NCBI GenBank assembly: GCA_024761205.1
Contig: JAMASS010000016.1
Span: 1 to 64,000 of the forward strand
Reading direction: 5' to 3'
Length of the DNA: 64,000 bases
From: Limisphaerales bacterium
Lineage (GTDB): Bacteria; Verrucomicrobiota; Verrucomicrobiia; Limisphaerales; AAA164-E04
Both the position numbers and the translations under genes were made by a program. This document shows positions 27,311-36,094 of the stretch, piece by piece; positions within the stretch are counted from its first letter, which is position 1; each line of letters starts with the position of its first letter. The notes under the pieces are model-generated. The model saw nothing but the letters and a program-made list of their open reading frames with translations, was not told where the DNA came from and did not search any database.

Positions 27311-28099
27311 ATTGTATTTGGTGGGCCCGTCAAATTTTGAGGTCTACAAACAAGGCCCGTCGGTGGCGTAGGGTCGTAGCCTACGTGAGTCAGCTCAAAA
27401 AAGAGGGTGGGGCGAATCCGGCCCTTGAAGTAACCAAGAGGCGGCAGCATCCGTGCGATCGACGAGGTTTTTGGAGTGAAGTGGCGTCTTCGATCCAGTA
27501 GAAAACGGCGACAGAGAGTAGTTCGCTCATCCGGCGGCCTAGGGCATGTTTCGCTACAGCCAAACCAGCTTACTTGATCCGCTTGTGCTGGGAGCCTTGT
27601 AGCTAGAAAATCTCCACTCGCCGAAAAGTCGACCCGGCCGATGGCGCTGCCGAGCATACGCCAACGCCCTCAACGCATCGGGCAGAGGCGGACTGCTTCG
27701 GCAATACGCTGGTGCCTGATTGGTGACTCAGGGCACACCTATCCGTCCAATGCTGTAGAGCGGCACCGCTCGGCGGGTTCCTGCAGTATAAGCGTCGCGA
27801 GGCAAATCCCATTCGCATGGCGGCAACAACAAAGACCGGCATCCCATCCGAACAGCAGCACCTGCTCATGCCGCTCTTTTATCCGACACCAATGGCGTAC
27901 CCGCTCCACACCGCTGCCACAAAGACAAGCGCGCCAGATCATTTCGGCTAGGCGGCTCAGCGCAGTGTCACCGCACAGAAATGTGTGACAGACACCAAGC
28001 TGGTTTGCCAAGGGAAAGAACTTTGACCATGGTCCGTTGCTCATCGGAGAACTTCCCTTGACCGCGTTCACCACGGCCAACGCTATCCCCCACACCGGC
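27311..28099. other. Decayed DNA, no family recognised
   Basis: Open frames on both strands are short and rich in Arg/His/Cys, as expected of non-coding GC-rich DNA. It probably includes more of the helicase relic that becomes readable at 28100, but I cannot place any motif before that. Confidence 0.4.
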
Positions 28100-28490
28100 A
28101 TGCTCGCTACGGTGCACAACCGGTGCGGCGTGATTGCCACCGTCGAGCCATTCGACGGCGATGGGCTGCTTACCGAGAACGCCGATAGCTAGTCCGTTCC
28201 ACGGCGGCACTCGCGCCGAGGACTATCAGCTCGTGCTGTTGCTGAAGGCCCCTGCGCATGCCGCGCGTCAACCTGCTGATCACCGACGACGTGGGGCTTG
28301 GCAAGACCTTCGAAGAGCCGGCTTCATCCTCACTGAACCGTTACTCCTGCAGCGCATCCGGCGTGTCTTGGTGCTCGCGGCGGGTATCGCTGCGCTTTGA
28401 AGTGGTCGGTCCGCCACGGCACGAGGGCGGACGCCATCGCCTCGGTAACTGGCAGCTGACCGTCAGAGCCTTGTGCCGATCCCGTCCTGC
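28100..28490 (+). pseudogene. SNF2-type helicase remnant (DISARM DrmD-like N-terminal/Walker A part)
   Basis: Three overlapping frames together give a coherent family sequence: MLATVHNRCGVIATVEPFDG (28100-28160), FHGGTRAEDYQLV (about 28197-28235), [19 protein letters not shown] (28258-28314), and in the next frame [20 protein letters not shown]. Intact relatives read [54 protein letters not shown], the Walker A region of SNF2 helicases such as DrmD of DISARM phage defence. At least three frame shifts and absence of the remaining ~800 residues make it a relic. Confidence 0.6.
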
Positions 28491-28523
28491 CTGATTCGTT
28501 GTTGCCAGGCATTGGCATCGAAA

Positions 28524-29102
28524 TTACGCAGACTGAAGTCCATTCTCCTGCCATTTCATATTTGTGAATGCGTTGAGTTCGATGCTCAGGCGTTCAGGGT
28601 CGGTGACAAGCAAATATCGCCAAACACCAACAGTCCCCAAGGCGTTGACCGCCTGGACTCAACGCTCCGCCGCTTTTGCTTTGGCATCGGATCTATCGGT
28701 CATTTGGCCCTTGATCTCGACAATCACGTTCTTGCCCATGTCAGTGACGACGATGAAATCGGGGATGTACTTCGCCGGCAGCCCTCGGTAGCGCCAAGGA
28801 ATGACGAAACCGAGATGATCGTTCTTCACCCACTTCGTGACGCCGGGATGGCTGTCGAGCAAGAACCCCGCACTTTGCTCCCATTTGCTGGTGTCGGCGA
28901 CCATCGCGTTCAAATGGCACTTCATCACCGGGTAGATTGGCTTCGTGGTGTGAAAATCGACGTATAGGGTGCTTCCACGCCCGGCTGTCCCCTGCGGGAC
29001 CACCGCGAGGTCGACGAAACCGTCGTGGCCTATAGCTTTAATCTTCTGACCAACCAGATTGAATCGAAACTCGTTCCCAATTCGAACGCCGGCCGAGAGC
29101 AT
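28524..29102 (-). pseudogene. Type III-like restriction endonuclease subunit R, C-terminal remnant
   Basis: The minus-strand frame from 29102 carries HLNAMVADTSKWEQSAGFLL, HPGVTKWVKNDHLGFVIPWR, YIPDFIVVTDMGKNVIVEIK and then AKAKAAER. This is the C-terminal nuclease end (PDF ... ExK) of large DEAD-helicase restriction subunits of the BPTD_3080 type. At 28643-28645 a TGA replaces the family Trp (AERW): the same frame continues VQAVNALGTVGVWRYLLVTD to a TAA at 28524-28526. The upstream helicase part, expected at higher coordinates, is missing. So the gene is both 5'-truncated and interrupted. Confidence 0.7.
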
Positions 29103-29433
29103 GTGTTCAAGGCATACCGGTATCCTGGGGATCCTGCAGAGCCCACGAGATTGCGGAATCGTTCTCGTTCAGTAGAATAGAATGGGAATTATGTAGCAAA
29201 ATGCCAGAGGGACAGAGATAATGGCTAAACCATGACGGACATCATCAGCGGCCACCGGACCAGCGTCTACCGCTCATTCCCGGGACGCGAGCGAACGTGC
29301 GGCAACTGGAGGGAACGGGTTGCGGCGCGGTTGGCAAGACTGCGGTTGTCGGCGGCATGGAGCGCAAGTGTTTCAAGTATCGGGAATCAATTGCTGAAAG
29401 CGGATTAGCGAACGGAGCGAGGGGGAATGGCGT
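29103..29433. other. No gene recognised upstream of the methylase
   Basis: About 330 bp with short frames only. A GAGGGGGAA stretch at about 29419-29427, 7 nt before the ATG at 29434, is a strong ribosome binding site for the methylase gene. Confidence 0.5.
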
Positions 29434-30480
29434 ATGCCTAGCAAGACGGCGGTGAATCGCAACCTTCATGCGGCCAAGCGAAATAAGCAGGACGAGTTCT
29501 ACACGCAACTCTCCGACATAGAAAACGAGCTGCGCCACTACAAGAGTCATTTTCAAGGCAAGACTGTTTACTGCAACTGCGACGACCCAAAGATTAGCAA
29601 TTTCTTCAAATACTTTTTCCTAAACTTCGATTTTCTAGGGTTGAGGAAACTGATAACGACGTGCTACCAAAATCAAAACTACGATTTGTTCAGCCAACAC
29701 GAGGCCGAGAAGTCCGTGGGCCTGATCTACTCCAGGCGAAAGGGCGGCGGCGCGCCCGTCGAACACGATATAAACGTGTTCAATATGGAGGGTGATGGAG
29801 ATTTCAGAAGTAAAGAGGCCATAGACCTGTTGAAGCAATCGGATATTGTAGTGACCAATCCGCCGTTTTCCTTGTTCCGGGAATACGTTGACCAGCTTAT
29901 TGAGCATGACAAAGAATTTCTGATTATCGGGAACGTGAACGCGCTATCCTACAAAGAGGTATTCCCTCTTGTCCGGGACAACCGGATATGGCTCGGTCCC
30001 AGCATTACGAGTGGTGACCGGGAGTTCGGGGTTCCAGACCACTACCCGTTGACCGCCGCGACGCACCGGATTGATGAGGACGGCAACAAGTTCATCCGAG
30101 TCAAGGGCGTTCGATGGTTCACCAATCTCGACCATGCAAAGCGCCACGAGGACTTGATCCTCTATCGGAAATACACGTCGAAGGATTACCCGACCTACGA
30201 CAATTACGACGCAATAGAAGTCAGCAAGACGAAAGACATCCCGGCGGACTATCTTGGCGCGATGGGCGTACCGATCACCTTCCTCGACAAATACAGCCCC
30301 GACCAGTTTGAGATTTTGGGGATAACTGACAGGGACAACAATTCCGGCCTGAAAACAAAGGAATACACCGTTGCAGACGTGCCAAATCCGGGCGATCTGA
30401 ACCGAAGGGCAGCAATAAGGGTCGGAGGCGAATTGAAGTCTACATATGCCCGGCTTCTTGTTCGCAGGGTATCGCCATGA
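29434..30480 (+). CDS. EcoRI-family adenine-specific DNA methyltransferase
   Basis: The 348-residue protein matches the M.EcoRI-type family from its first residues: MPSKTAVNRNLHAAKRNKQD then EFYTQLSDIENELRHYKSHF. The SAM-binding region is VYCNCDDPKISNFFKYFFLN (45-64), and motif IV is SDIVVTNPPFSLFREYVDQL (136-155), with catalytic NPPF. FLIIGNVNALSYKEVF is the next conserved strand. Role: methylation of adenine in a specific DNA sequence, normally protecting host DNA from a partner nuclease. A purine-rich site (GAGGGGGAA) sits 7 nt before the ATG. The stop overlaps the next gene by 4 bp (ATGA at 30477-30480), pointing to coupled translation with the DUF262-HNH protein. No EcoRI-like endonuclease is present. 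Confidence 0.9.
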   Translation: MPSKTAVNRNLHAAKRNKQDEFYTQLSDIENELRHYKSHFQGKTVYCNCDDPKISNFFKYFFLNFDFLGLRKLITTCYQNQNYDLFSQHEAEKSVGLIYSRRKGGGAPVEHDINVFNMEGDGDFRSKEAIDLLKQSDIVVTNPPFSLFREYVDQLIEHDKEFLIIGNVNALSYKEVFPLVRDNRIWLGPSITSGDREFGVPDHYPLTAATHRIDEDGNKFIRVKGVRWFTNLDHAKRHEDLILYRKYTSKDYPTYDNYDAIEVSKTKDIPADYLGAMGVPITFLDKYSPDQFEILGITDRDNNSGLKTKEYTVADVPNPGDLNRRAAIRVGGELKSTYARLLVRRVSP

Positions 30481-31559
30481 AAATCGAACGGAAGGAAATC
30501 ACTGTTTGCGACCTAGTGAACGGCTACAGTGACGACGGCGAAGGCGGCGTTGTCGGCTATGACGGCAAACTCGACATCCGCCCGCCTTATCAACGCGAGT
30601 TTGTGTACAAGGACAAGCAACGCGATGCCGTGATCGACACCGTTACCAAGCACTATCCCTTGAACATAATGTATTGGGCTGTTCGGGGCGACGGAACTTA
30701 TGAGGTTATAGACGGACAGCAAAGGACGATATCCATTGCCCAATATGTCGAGGGCGATTTTTCCTTCAATGAGATGTACTTTCACAATCTGTCAAAAGAG
30801 AGAAAACAGCAGATACTATATTACGAGTTGACTGTGTATCTGTGTGAGGGCACTGACGACGAAAAGCTGGCATGGTTCAGGATTGTCAACATCGCCGGTG
30901 AACAGTTGACGGACCAGGAGTTGCGAAACGCCGTCTACGCGGGCAGTTGGGTGTCCGATGCCAAACGATATTTCAGTAAAAGCGGAGGCCCCGCATATGG
31001 GAGAGGGCGCGATTACCTTAAAGGCTCCCCGATCCGTCAAGATTACTTGGAAACCGCTATTAAGTGGATCAGTCATGATGACATAGAAGATTACATGGCG
31101 ATACACCAGCACGAAAAAAGCGCAATCGATCTTTGGGAGTATTACGAAGAAGTTATAGACTGGGTTGAGGCCAAATTCAAGGTTAAACGGGGGTTTATGA
31201 AAGGTGTGGATTGGGGTAGTCTATATAATGCCTATGGGAAAAAGAAACTTAGTCCAAGTAAAATTGAGGCGGAGACGTCAAAATTGATTGCAGATGATGA
31301 TGTGATTAGTAAATCAGGTATTTATCCCTATATCCTTACCCGAGATGAAAAATATCTTAACCTTCGTAAATTTTCTGATTCCATAAAACAAAAAGTTTAT
31401 GAATATCAATCAGGCAAATGTAAAGAATGCGACAGAAAATTCGACATCAAAGATATGGAGGCCGATCATATCGACCCGTGGTCGAAAGGCGGGAAAACGG
31501 TCGAGGATAATTGCCAGGTTCTGTGTAAGAAATGCAATAGGCGTAAATCCTCGAAATGA
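30477..31559 (+). CDS. DUF262 (GmrS-like) protein with C-terminal HNH endonuclease domain
   Basis: The 360-residue protein has a DUF262 domain: LDIRPPYQREFVY (32-44), then YEVIDGQQRTISIAQY with DGQQR at 79-83, the ParB-like nucleotide-binding motif of GmrSD-type enzymes. After a helical middle, residues ~315-355 are a zinc HNH nuclease: GKCKECDRKF, EADHIDPWSKGG and VLCKKCNRRK (two CxxC, DH, N). Known relatives cut modified or foreign DNA in an NTP-dependent way. It overlaps the methylase by 4 bp, so it is the likely nuclease partner of that enzyme. From about 31190 to 31480 the DNA turns AT-rich compared with both sides, which suggests the C-terminal part came from elsewhere. Confidence 0.85.
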   Translation: MKIERKEITVCDLVNGYSDDGEGGVVGYDGKLDIRPPYQREFVYKDKQRDAVIDTVTKHYPLNIMYWAVRGDGTYEVIDGQQRTISIAQYVEGDFSFNEMYFHNLSKERKQQILYYELTVYLCEGTDDEKLAWFRIVNIAGEQLTDQELRNAVYAGSWVSDAKRYFSKSGGPAYGRGRDYLKGSPIRQDYLETAIKWISHDDIEDYMAIHQHEKSAIDLWEYYEEVIDWVEAKFKVKRGFMKGVDWGSLYNAYGKKKLSPSKIEAETSKLIADDDVISKSGIYPYILTRDEKYLNLRKFSDSIKQKVYEYQSGKCKECDRKFDIKDMEADHIDPWSKGGKTVEDNCQVLCKKCNRRKSSK

Positions 31560-31565
31560 CTCACG

Positions 31566-31738
31566 CGCAGGAGACCGCGGAAGTTCGAGGAGCAGGGCGA
31601 AAGTGTAAAAAATGTGGCGGGCAGTTCCCCATCGGAGATATGGAGGGCGATCACATCAAACCTTGGCGGGAGGGAGGAACCACCACCGACGATAATTTGC
31701 AGATGCTTTGTCGGCCGTGCAATCGGGAGAAGGGGTGA
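31566..31738 (+). pseudogene. Orphan HNH tail, second copy of the nuclease C-terminus
   Basis: Directly after the DUF262-HNH gene the DNA encodes another HNH end: GRKCKKCGGQFPIGDMEGDH, IKPWREGGTTTDDN and QMLCRPCNREKG, stop 31736-31738. It aligns without gaps to the HNH of the preceding gene. The residues before it are in a different frame (PRKFEEQGE, about 31578-31604), matching the VYEYQSG of the upstream copy, so a 1-nt loss separates the two parts. An ATG at 31556 overlapping the upstream stop could still give a 60-residue HNH protein. I favour a leftover of the original C-terminus over a functional mini-nuclease. Confidence 0.6.
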
Positions 31739-31739
31739 A

Positions 31740-32059
31740 CAGGGATTTATTCTAATTGCGAGGGCGAATCGTGATGCACCGAAGGAAGAAAGACCCCGAT
31801 TTTGTATCGGAGGCGGGTCGCCCCGTGGTGGGAGATCGTCAACCCCGACTACCAGCCGAGCAAGGCAGAGTTAGAAAAGGACGTTATTCCGGGATCGCCG
31901 GTAGAACTGATTCGCGTCGAACATGGAGAACCGGTTACGACGACGCTGCAAAACATCGGTTCCGTTCAGTCGATTATCGTTTGATGCGATTTGAAGAGAA
32001 AAGAGCGGAGTTCGGAATCAAGTAGTTTTTTATTCTCCGCTCTCTCCTCTTCAAACTTC
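31740..32059. other. Intergenic, one weak small frame
   Basis: A 60-codon frame at 31802-31984 (+), including PWWEIVNPDYQPSKAELEKD and VELIRVEHGEPV, has a protein-like composition but no family I recognise. Nothing else is seen. Confidence 0.3.
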
Positions 32060-33118
32060 TCATTCAGAGCTCCATTTGGGATAGGCGATTTGGCCAGGGA
32101 CGTTGACTCGGGTTTGGTAGAGGTTTTTGCCTGCGGTGATGTAGAGATTTTTGCCGTCGTGGCCGCCGAATGCGAGGTTAGTGATCACGTCTTCAGGAAT
32201 CGGAATACGGCTTTTCATCACTCCGTTTGGTGTGATGAGATAAACGCCTGCTGGTACGCCGTCGGTTTCGTGAGGACCGCGTGGTGTGTTGATCCCAGCG
32301 GCGAGGTAGAGGGTGCCGTTGGCGTCCAAGCGCATGCCGTCCGCGCCGCGGCCGGGGGCGAAATCCCAGACGAGGGTTTGATTGGAGGGATTCCCATCGG
32401 CGTCTAGGTCGAACTGCCAAATCTTTCGGTTGCCACCGGGGACGGAGCAGGAGTCGACGATATAAAGTTTGGCGCTGTCTTGTGTCACGGCGATTCCGTT
32501 GGGTCGCTCGATGGTGGGTTGCTCCAGAATGCGAGTGACAGCCCCGTCGGGATCAATTCGATAGACCCCTTCGATATCCATTTCCATCTTTTCTCTCGAA
32601 GGCCCCCAATAACAAGGATCGGTAAAATACGCTCGCCCTTTGCCGTCGATGCAAATGTCGTTGGGCGAATTGTAGAGGGTGCCTTGGTAGTTCTGAGTCA
32701 GCACTTCATAATTGCCGGTCTTAAGGTCAGTGCGAGTGACTCGCCGCCCGCCGCCGGTACCGAATTCTGCCCCCTCGCAATGATAGAGTCTGCCTTGTTG
32801 ATCAAAGGTTTGTCCGTTGGTGCGCAACGAGGGGGAGCGAAAAACTTTGTGAGTGCCGCCTGGCCGCATTACGAGAATGCGATTGTTGATGATGTCCGAG
32901 AAGAAGACGTTGCCGTCTGCATCGACTGCGGGGCCTTCGGTGAAGGCGACGGATGTTGCGACGTTGACGGGCGGCGTATCTTCCGGAAGTCCGATCTCTG
33001 AGTAGTTCATGAGTGGGTTTGGTTTGTGGTTCGGACCATAGGAGGTAGGCCAACGATCGTCTATTCCTAGTTGGTGTTGATTCCAGGCTGTGGGCGTGTA
33101 GAGATGGCTTGATTTCAA
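32060..33118 (-). CDS. SMP-30/gluconolactonase family protein
   Basis: The protein has up to 352 residues from ATG 33118; an inner ATG (MNYSEIGLPEDT, about 33007) starts closer to the conserved domain. It is a six-bladed SMP-30 propeller: FTEGPAVDADGNVFFSDIIN (metal-binding Glu), LYNSPNDICIDGKGRAYFTD (Asn-Asp of the active site), RPNGIAVTQDSAKLYIVDSC (metal-binding Asn) and GADGMRLDANGTLYLAAG (metal-binding Asp). Relatives hydrolyse sugar lactones such as gluconolactone using a divalent metal. No clear signal peptide is seen, whereas many PVC relatives are exported; the true N-terminus may have been lost, since the DNA beyond 33118 is decayed. It is transcribed alone. Confidence 0.8.
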   Translation of the reverse strand: MKSSHLYTPTAWNQHQLGIDDRWPTSYGPNHKPNPLMNYSEIGLPEDTPPVNVATSVAFTEGPAVDADGNVFFSDIINNRILVMRPGGTHKVFRSPSLRTNGQTFDQQGRLYHCEGAEFGTGGGRRVTRTDLKTGNYEVLTQNYQGTLYNSPNDICIDGKGRAYFTDPCYWGPSREKMEMDIEGVYRIDPDGAVTRILEQPTIERPNGIAVTQDSAKLYIVDSCSVPGGNRKIWQFDLDADGNPSNQTLVWDFAPGRGADGMRLDANGTLYLAAGINTPRGPHETDGVPAGVYLITPNGVMKSRIPIPEDVITNLAFGGHDGKNLYITAGKNLYQTRVNVPGQIAYPKWSSE

Positions 33119-33509
33119 AAAAGGTCGGGACGGGAATCTTTCGAACTGCTGCCCTTTTTACTAAAACTACGGAGGGAATCCGCCAAAACTACTGATCGGG
33201 GGACTGAAGGCGTTCGATGGCGTCAGTGACCATTAGCGATAGCGGTTCGACGGAGTCTCGCTCCACTGCATCGGCGGATTCGTTGCCGGTAGCCGTGTGA
33301 ACCGAACATCAGGATCAACGCGTTGAGGAACACGGCTCCAGCGACCGCTCTTTATCGATTGACTTTCTCCGATGGATGCGACGGCACGAAGAGCACGTTG
33401 ATGCCACCGTAGAGGAACCAGCCGCCGATCTGACAGCTCCACTAAAACCAGCGGCATTGCTTGGAATCTTCTCATCGTGCTGTTTGGTCGAGGCGAATCG
33501 GCAACCCTT
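33119..33509. other. Decayed DNA, possible membrane protein relic
   Basis: On the minus strand (about 33430-33290) one frame reads GGWFLYGGINVLFVPSHPSE and AVAGAVFLNALILMFG, which resembles membrane-protein sequence, but it is broken by stops and I cannot name a family. Confidence 0.3.
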
Positions 33510-34250
33510 CTATTTCAGAAAGACATCAAGCTGCTCGAAACTTCCCTTGCGGTCATCCCACGTGGCAAATTGTTTTTGATAACGCCGAAGGCTGTTTTCG
33601 CAGGTTGCGCCAAAATTTCGATGGGCAGTCCAGGCACTCATCACCAGGCTCGGACACTTGGACCTTTCCGATTTCTTCCCTGCGGCCGGTCATGAAAAGT
33701 TCGGACATGGCTTGGGCGATCGACTTGGGTCGGAGTCCGTACCCCACTTCATCGCTTTGGCAATGCCGCTTTTTGCACTGATCCTCGTTTGGCAAGGTCA
33801 TGGGTAGCCGACGCTGCGACTCACTTTGATGAGCTCTATTCCTTGCCGCATTTGTGGGCTCATGGCCTTGGCACTCTCCTCCGTAACGTTTTTGTTGCTA
33901 TAGATTGCCGGAAGAAACGGGAAGCGTCGACGATGGCGAGCGATTGGATTTGATCAGGGGATCTCAGGTGCGATCTACAGGGCGAGAAAGCCGCCGAGAC
34001 TATGGCTGCTGATCGTCGGGTGCTTGCAGGTCGTTTTGGTTAATGTAGTCGATGGCATCGTCTTTGACCAATCGCAGGAAGTGTCTGGAGCGATTGAGGC
34101 GGTTTGCCGGCAAAGCCAGCGAGCGTGAGGATGCGGCACTCGTTCGTTCCAGACATTGCCCGAGCAGCTCAAGTCTGGAATTGAGGGTTATCGGTCTTCT
34201 GTTGCCCCTTGTTTCAACCGTGAAGGGGATCAAGGATGTTCTCGCCATTG
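33510..34250 (-). pseudogene. Alpha/beta hydrolase remnant
   Basis: Frames on the minus strand combine into an alpha/beta hydrolase: CRILTLAGFAGKPP region (about 34150-34090), LVKDDAIDYINQNDLQAP (about 34075-34025), then in another frame SSHSLGGFLAL (34000-33970; nucleophile elbow, normally GHSLGG), MTLPNEDQCKKR (33801), SIAQAMSELFMTGRREEIGK (33720-33660) and finally FEQLDVFLK before TAG 33510-33512. Order and spacing fit a ~250-residue hydrolase, but several frame shifts and the changed elbow glycine mark it as dead. Confidence 0.6.
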
Positions 34251-34608
34251 GTCTCTAGGCGAAGAGCCGACGTTGCGGACATGCAGCGGAGGAGGTAGGT
34301 GGCGTAGGATAGGAATCGGACCTTTTGTTTCACGTTTTTCTGTTATGAGTTTTGAGCTGAGTGAATGCTCACGGGGACGAGTATTGGTTGGGTTGAGTCA
34401 CTAGGTGGGGTTATGGCGACGAACGGTTTTAAAGTTGATGAGTGGTTGGTTGAGGAGGCGAAGCAGGCTAGTTTGGGGGTCCAGATGGCTATGGATCGAA
34501 CTTTGCCGTTCATCAGGCAGGCTACGATTTGAAATTCGGGACGGTGTCTCGCCCAACTCGATCGAGTCGATTGGTGTCCGGCACCAAAATTGATCGGCCC
34601 TCAGGTCC
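34251..34608. other. Intergenic with one short unassigned frame
   Basis: A 39-codon frame at 34413-34532 (+) encodes MATNGFKVDEWLVEEAKQAS and a short tail. It has a protein-like composition but no recognised family and is followed by stops. Confidence 0.3.
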
Positions 34609-34854
34609 GTGGCTCAGATTGTCTTCGACGCTTGGTTAGAATCGCCCGGGCATTGGCGTCATGTATTGGGTGAAGTGGATCAGTTTCGGAATCAAACCGC
34701 TTTTGCCGTGGGGTATGCTTTTGCAGGGCCTTTTAATTTCAGTTCCCACGGCTTCGTATTTGTTCGTGCCAATCTGAATCTCAAGGCTAAAGCGACATCC
34801 TTTGTTGAATGGAAGTTCGAGACGATGCTCCGGGCACAAGATGGAGCATACTGA
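34609..34854 (+). pseudogene. Possible CAP/SCP-domain protein, C-terminal remnant
   Basis: The frame reads AQIVFDAWLESPGHWRHVLG, then FAVGYAFAGPFNFSSHGFVF and VRANL. A W-x-x-SPGH-x-x-x-LLG motif followed by a G-x-GYA strand and an aromatic closing strand is the pattern of bacterial CAP (SCP/PR1) domains. The first half of the domain is not seen upstream, so only the end remains. Confidence 0.35.
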
Positions 34855-35119
34855 GGAGGATTCGAGAGCGGATGACCGAAATTTCTTGTGGGAGCATGCT
34901 TTGGACTCAAATCCCTTGGTTCCCGATCCTAGGGATATGTTTTCATTCGGGCATGATGCCGAAACGTAGTAGGGTTTGGTCTCGTTGGTATTGCGATCCG
35001 ATCTCGATCCCGCAGTCGACGTCATCATGGAGACAATGATCGATACCCGAGGTGTTAGCCCGATAGTGAGCGACGTGATTATCGCTGTTACTTCTTGTTT
35101 CGATGCTGTTGGGTTTTGG

Positions 35120-36090
35120 TTGGCCAGGCCAGAAGATCTTTGAGGACTTGCCCATGAACGTCGGTGAGGCGGTAAAATCGCGGGCTTGGAACTTAAATGT
35201 TAGGGCAGTGTGATCAATTCCGAGGAGATGTTGAAAGGTCGCGTGCAAGTCGTGAACGCTGACGGGATCTTTGACGATGTTATAGCTACAGTCATCAGTT
35301 TTTCCATAGCTCATGCCCGGTTTAATGCCGCCACCGGCCACCCAGACTGAGAAGCACCGAGGATGATGGTCGCAGCCGTAGCTTTTTGGGCTGAGATACC
35401 CTTGGCAGCAGGCAGTCCGTCCGAGTCCACCCTCCAGATGATGAGCGTTTCATCCAGCTGTCCCTCGCTGTTTGAGATCTTTGATGAGCTCGGTCGTTGC
35501 TTGGTCGGTGTCTTTGGCACGAGCACGGAGTTGACTGGGCAAATTGCCGTGGGTGTCCCAGCCACGAGGGAAGAGTTGGACGAAGTGACTCCCGCGTCTG
35601 CTGAGGCGGCGTGCGAGGAGTGCTGTAGGTGCCGGGTTTGCGTGTGTTCTCCCCGCAGAGTTCAAAGGTGCTGTTTGGTTCGGATGAAACGTTGGTCAGT
35701 TCCGGGGCGCCCATTTGCATCCGATAGACCAATTCGTATTGCGAGATTCGGATTTCGATTTCGGGATCCCCCGCCGCACCCAGCCGTAGGCGATTGAGCT
35801 TCTCTAACTCGTTGGAGGGCTTCCGCCGTCGCTCTTGGGAAATGCCGGTCGGGTTGTTGAGATAGATTACCGGGTCCTTTTCTGACCGGAAGCGGACGCC
35901 TTGATGCCGGGAGGGTAGAAAACCCGCGCACCAAAGCCGATCGTAGAGCGGCTGCCCGCTTCAGCCCGAAATCATGGCCATGAACGCGGGCAGGTTTTGA
36001 TTATCCGGTCCGGGTGCCGATGCTGGGGCGTCCGGCAATCTGAAATCCGGTCTGCAGAAAAGGGATTTGAACAAACAGATGTCGCCCATG
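35120..36090 (-). pseudogene. DUF1501 family protein, multiply frameshifted (copy 2)
   Basis: Running down the minus strand: FQIAGRPSIGTRTG and PDNQNLPAFMAMISG (about 36050-35970), VRFRSEKDPVIYLNNPTGIS (about 35910-35850), YRMQMGAPELTNVSSEPNST (about 35725-35660), GSHFVQLFPRGWDTHGNLPS (about 35600-35530), [10 protein letters not shown] and finally [20 protein letters not shown] with [20 protein letters not shown] (35341-35205). The last two segments are the highly conserved DUF1501 C-terminus. It covers the family almost end to end but in at least four frames. Confidence 0.75.
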
Positions 36091-36094
36091 ACCG

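Noticed and set aside
28524..29102. TGA read as tryptophan in this organism
   Set aside because: A TGA sits where Trp is expected in the restriction-subunit relic, but many intact genes in the window end in TGA (for example 30478-30480 and 55594-55596), so TGA is a normal stop.
31556..31738. A translationally coupled 60-residue HNH mini-nuclease
   Set aside because: Possible because of the ATGA overlap at 31556-31559, but residues homologous to the upstream copy continue in another frame before the HNH, so a leftover tail is the simpler reading. Kept as an alternative in the entry for that region.
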